A stretch of DNA of 64,000 nt, taken from the NCBI GenBank assembly GCA_033782935.1, contig JAWQEG010000411.1:803501-867500 (forward strand), written 5' to 3'. The notes beneath the pieces are model-generated. The model saw only the letters and a program-made list of their open reading frames with translations, was not told where the DNA came from and made no database searches. Below are positions 60,991-64,000 of this stretch, piece after piece. How positions within the stretch are numbered: position 1 is the stretch's first letter; each line of letters begins with the position of its first letter. The translations under genes and the position numbers were made by a program. This stretch comes from Petrolisthes cinctipes (Eukaryota; Arthropoda; Malacostraca; Decapoda; Porcellanidae).

Positions 60991-63900
60991 CGTATTTTCG
61001 GGTGTTTAGGGCCAGAATTTGAGATATAAACGGGTACAGAAGATGCATGCACATATCGACTTTGGACACCAAAAATATCGATTTTTAGCATGTTTTGGGC
61101 CTGTATTTTGTAAATACTCTAACACGGAGTAGGCATGTACAGATCCCTTCTGGGACCCCTAAATATCGAATTTTCGGGCGTTTTGGGACTGAATTTCAGA
61201 TATCGACTTTTTGGCACCGAAAATATCGATTTTTAGCATGTTTTTAGCCTATATTTTGAAAATATTCTAGCACTAAGTAGGCATGTACAGATTGCTTCTG
61301 GGACCCCAAAATATTGAATTTTCGGGTGTTTTGAGCCAGAATTTGAGATATATACGGGTACAGAAGATATATGCACATATTGACTTTGGGCATCTAAAAT
61401 ATCGATTTTCAGCATGTTTTGGGCATGTATTTTGAAAATACTCTAACACGGAGTAGGCATGTACAGATCGCTTCTGGGACCCCAAAATATCGAATTTTCG
61501 GGTGTTTTGAGCCTGAATTTGAGATATAAACGAGTATAGAAGATGCATACACATATTGACTTTGGGCACCAAAAATATCGATTTTCAGCATGTTTTTTTA
61601 TGCCTGAATTTTGAAAATACTCTAACACGGAGTAGGCATGTACAGATCGCTTCTGGGACCCCAAAATATCGTATTTTCGGGTGTTTAGGGCCAGAATTTG
61701 AGATATAAACGGGTACAGAAGATGCATGCACATATCGACTTTTGGGCACCTAAAAGATCGATTTTCAGTATGTTTTTGGCCTGTATTTTGAAAATACTCT
61801 AACACGGAGTAGGCATGTACAGATCGCTTCTGGGACCCCTAAATTTCGAATTTTCGAGTGTTTTGGGACTGAATTTGAGATATCGACTTTTTGGCACCTA
61901 AAATATCGATTTTTAGCATGTTTTTAGCCTATATTTTGAAAATATTCTAGCACTAAGTAGGCATGTACAGATTGCTTCTGGGACCCCAAAATATTGAATT
62001 TTCGGGTGTTTTGAGCCTGAATTTGAGATATAAACGGGTACCGAAGATGCATGCACATATCGACTTTTGGGCACCTAAAATATCGATTTTAAGCATGTTT
62101 TGAGCCTATATTTTGAAAACATTCTAGCACTACGAAGGCATGTACAGATTGCTTCTGGGACCCCAAAATATCGAATTATCGGGTGTTTTGAGCCTGAATT
62201 TGAGATATAAACGAGTATAGAAGATGCATACACATATTGACTTTGGACACCAAAAATATCGATTTTTAGCATGTTTTGGGCCTGAATTTTGAAAATACTC
62301 TAACACGGAGTAGACATGTACAGATCGCTTCTGGGACCCCAAAATATCGAATTTTCGGGTGTTTAGGGCCAGAATTTGAGATATAAACGGGTACAGAAGA
62401 TGCATGCACATATAGAGTTTTGAGCATCTAAAAGATCGATTTTCAGTATGTTTTTTGCCTGTATTTTGACAATACTCTAACACGGAGTAGGCATGTACAG
62501 ATCGCTTCTGGGACCCCTAAATATCGAATTTTCGGGTGTTTTGGGCCTGAATTTGAGATATCGCCTTAACGCACCTAAAATATCGATTTTTAGCATGTTT
62601 TGAGCCTATATTTTGAAAATATTCTAGCACTGAGTAGGCATGTACAGATCGCTTTTGGGACCCCTAAATATCGAATTTTTGGGTGTTTTGAGCCTGAATT
62701 TGAGATATAAACGGGTACAGAAGATACATGCACATATTGACTTTGGGCATCTAAAATATCGATTTTCAGCATGTTTTGGGCATGTATTTTGAAAATACTC
62801 TAACACGGAGTAGGCATGTAAAGATCGCTTCTAGGACCCCAAAATATCGAATTTTCGGTTGTTTTGGCCTGAATTTGAGATATAAACGGGTACTGAAGAT
62901 GCATGCACATATCGACTTTTGGGCACCTAAAACATCGATTTTGAGCATGTTTTGGGCCTGTATTTTGTAAATACTCTAACACGGAGTAGGCATGTACAGA
63001 TCGAATCTGGGACCCCATAATATCGAATTTTCGGGTGTTTTTGGGCCTGAATTTGAGATATCGCCTATACGCACCTAAAATATCGATTTTTAGCATGTTT
63101 TGAGCCCATATTTTGAAAATAGTCTAGCACTGAGTAGGCATGTACAGATCGCTTCTGGGACCCCAAAATATCGATTTCTCGGGTGTTTTGAGCCTGAATT
63201 TGAGATATAAACGAGTACAGAAGATGCATGCACATATCGACTTTTGGGCACCTAAAATATCGATTTTGAGCATGTTTTGAGCCTATATTTTGAAAACATT
63301 CTAGCACTGAGTAGGCATGTACAGATCGCTTCTGGGACCCCAAAATATCGAATTTTCAGGTGTTTTGAGCCTGAATTTGAGATATAAACGAGTATAGAAG
63401 ATGCATACACATATTGACTTTGGGCACCAAAAATATCGATTTTCAGCATGTTTTGGGCCAGAATTTTGAAAATACTCTAACACGGAGTAGGCATGTACAG
63501 ATCGCTTCTGGGACCCCAAAATATCGTATTTTCGGGTGTTTAGGGCCAGAATTTGAGATATAAACGGGTACAGAAGATGCATGCACATATCGACTTTTGG
63601 GCACCTAAAAGATCGATTTTGAGGATGTTTTTGGCCTGTATTTTGAAAATACTCTAACACGGAGTAGGCATGTACAGATCGCTTCTGGGACACCTAAATA
63701 TCGAATTTTCGGGTGTTTTGGGACTGAATTTGAGATATCGACTTTTTGGCACCTAAAATATCGATTTTTAGCATGTTTTTAGCCTATATTTTGAAAATAT
63801 TCTAGCACTGAGTAGGCATATACAGATTGCTTCTGGGACCCCAAAATATTGAATTTTCGGGTGTTTTGAGCCTGAATTTGAGATATAAACGGGTACAGAA

Positions 63901-64000
63901 GATGCATGCACATATCGACTTTTGGGCACCTAAAAGAGCGATTTTCAGTATGTTTTTGGCCTGTATTTTGAAAATACTCTAACACGGAGTAGGCATGTAC
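60991..64000 (+). repeat. Right-edge block: rearranged third version of the 3386-bp HOR
   Basis: About 61790-62590 matches 57900-58700 at offset 3889, which is 3386 plus about 503 bp (two full and one 147-bp monomer). About 62575-63335 matches 60217-60976 at offset 2358, so this stretch is present three times in the right domain. 147-bp junctions are at 61198, 61880, 62557, 63057 and 63735. A monomer near 61595 has an extra TTTAT (CATGTTTTTTTATGCCTG). The array continues past the window end. Confidence 0.86.

Larger units (their letters stand above)
1..64000 (+). repeat. 176-bp satellite DNA array, head to tail, fills the window
   Basis: The same 176-bp unit repeats from the first to the last base. 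Anchors seen in nearly every unit, in order, are TGTACAGATCGCTTCTGGGA, ATATCGAATTTTCGGG, GTTTTGAGCCTGAATTTG, ATATAAACGGGTAC, GATGCATGCACATATCGAC, AAAATATCGATTTT and CATGTTTTGGGCCTGTATTT. Spacing between equivalent anchors is 176 bp or a multiple, apart from recognisable deletion monomers. Orientation never changes and no non-satellite sequence interrupts the array. The consensus is about 39% GC with six CpG sites. Such arrays are known from eukaryotic centromeres and heterochromatin; the centromeric role is inference, because sequence alone cannot show CENH3/CENP-A loading. I do not recognise the family. Confidence 0.98.

Noticed and set aside
1..64000. CRISPR array
   Set aside because: The period is 176 bp with no conserved short repeat separated by unique spacers; the whole unit is conserved.
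48881..64000. 147-bp units as a separate, unrelated satellite
   Set aside because: They align over their full length to the 176-bp monomer apart from one 29-bp gap, and are interspersed in the same orientation and phase.

Overview
The whole 64 kb window is one uninterrupted tandem satellite array. I find no protein-coding gene, tRNA, rRNA, transposon, CRISPR array or unique sequence. The basic unit is a 176-bp, AT-rich monomer (about 39% GC in the consensus I built by eye). Roughly 365-375 monomers lie head to tail, all in the same orientation. An array of this size with nested higher-order repeats (HORs) is typical of eukaryotic centromeric, pericentromeric or other constitutive heterochromatin. 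I do not recognise the satellite family, so the host species and even kingdom stay open. The many open frames of 60-229 codons, mostly on the reverse strand, are by-products of the repeat.

The monomer is itself an old duplication. Its two 88-bp halves align without gaps at about 67% identity (59 of 88 consensus columns by hand count). Above the monomer there are several scales of HOR: 353, 823, 880, 1188, 1409, 1766, 2101, 2771, 3386, about 3.4-4.3 kb, and a copy pair 20,780 bp apart. Length differences between HOR copies are usually whole numbers of monomers, as expected from unequal exchange in register.

Three domains can be told apart by length-variant monomers and linked substitutions. 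Left domain (1 to about 23.9 kb): nearly all monomers are full length with the form GGGACCCAAAAATATCG; 8-mer, about 22-24-mer, 12-mer, 5-mer, dimer and 10-mer duplications occur; a 164-bp monomer recurs four times at 3863, 4037 and 4217 bp. Middle domain (about 23.9 to 48.9 kb): a U-type HOR of 3.4-4.3 kb is present as three complete copies and a truncated fourth, followed by 2771-bp and 1188-bp HORs, then a fifth U copy. Twelve 158-bp monomers, five 121-bp monomers and the poly-T variants are confined here. Right domain (about 48.9 to 64 kb): GGGACCCCAAAATATCG or GGGACCCCTAAATATCG monomers dominate, and 29 monomers of 147 bp are spaced at about 147 + k x 176 bp. Duplications of 823, 2916 and 3386 bp lie here; the 3386-bp pair looks identical over about 2 kb.

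The best candidates for a closer look are the dispersed 147-bp monomers, the 88-bp ancestral half-unit, the stepwise growth of the left-hand HOR, the perfect palindrome ATTAATATTAAT found seven times, and the recent 2-kb identical block. All identities and counts come from reading by eye and should be recomputed.
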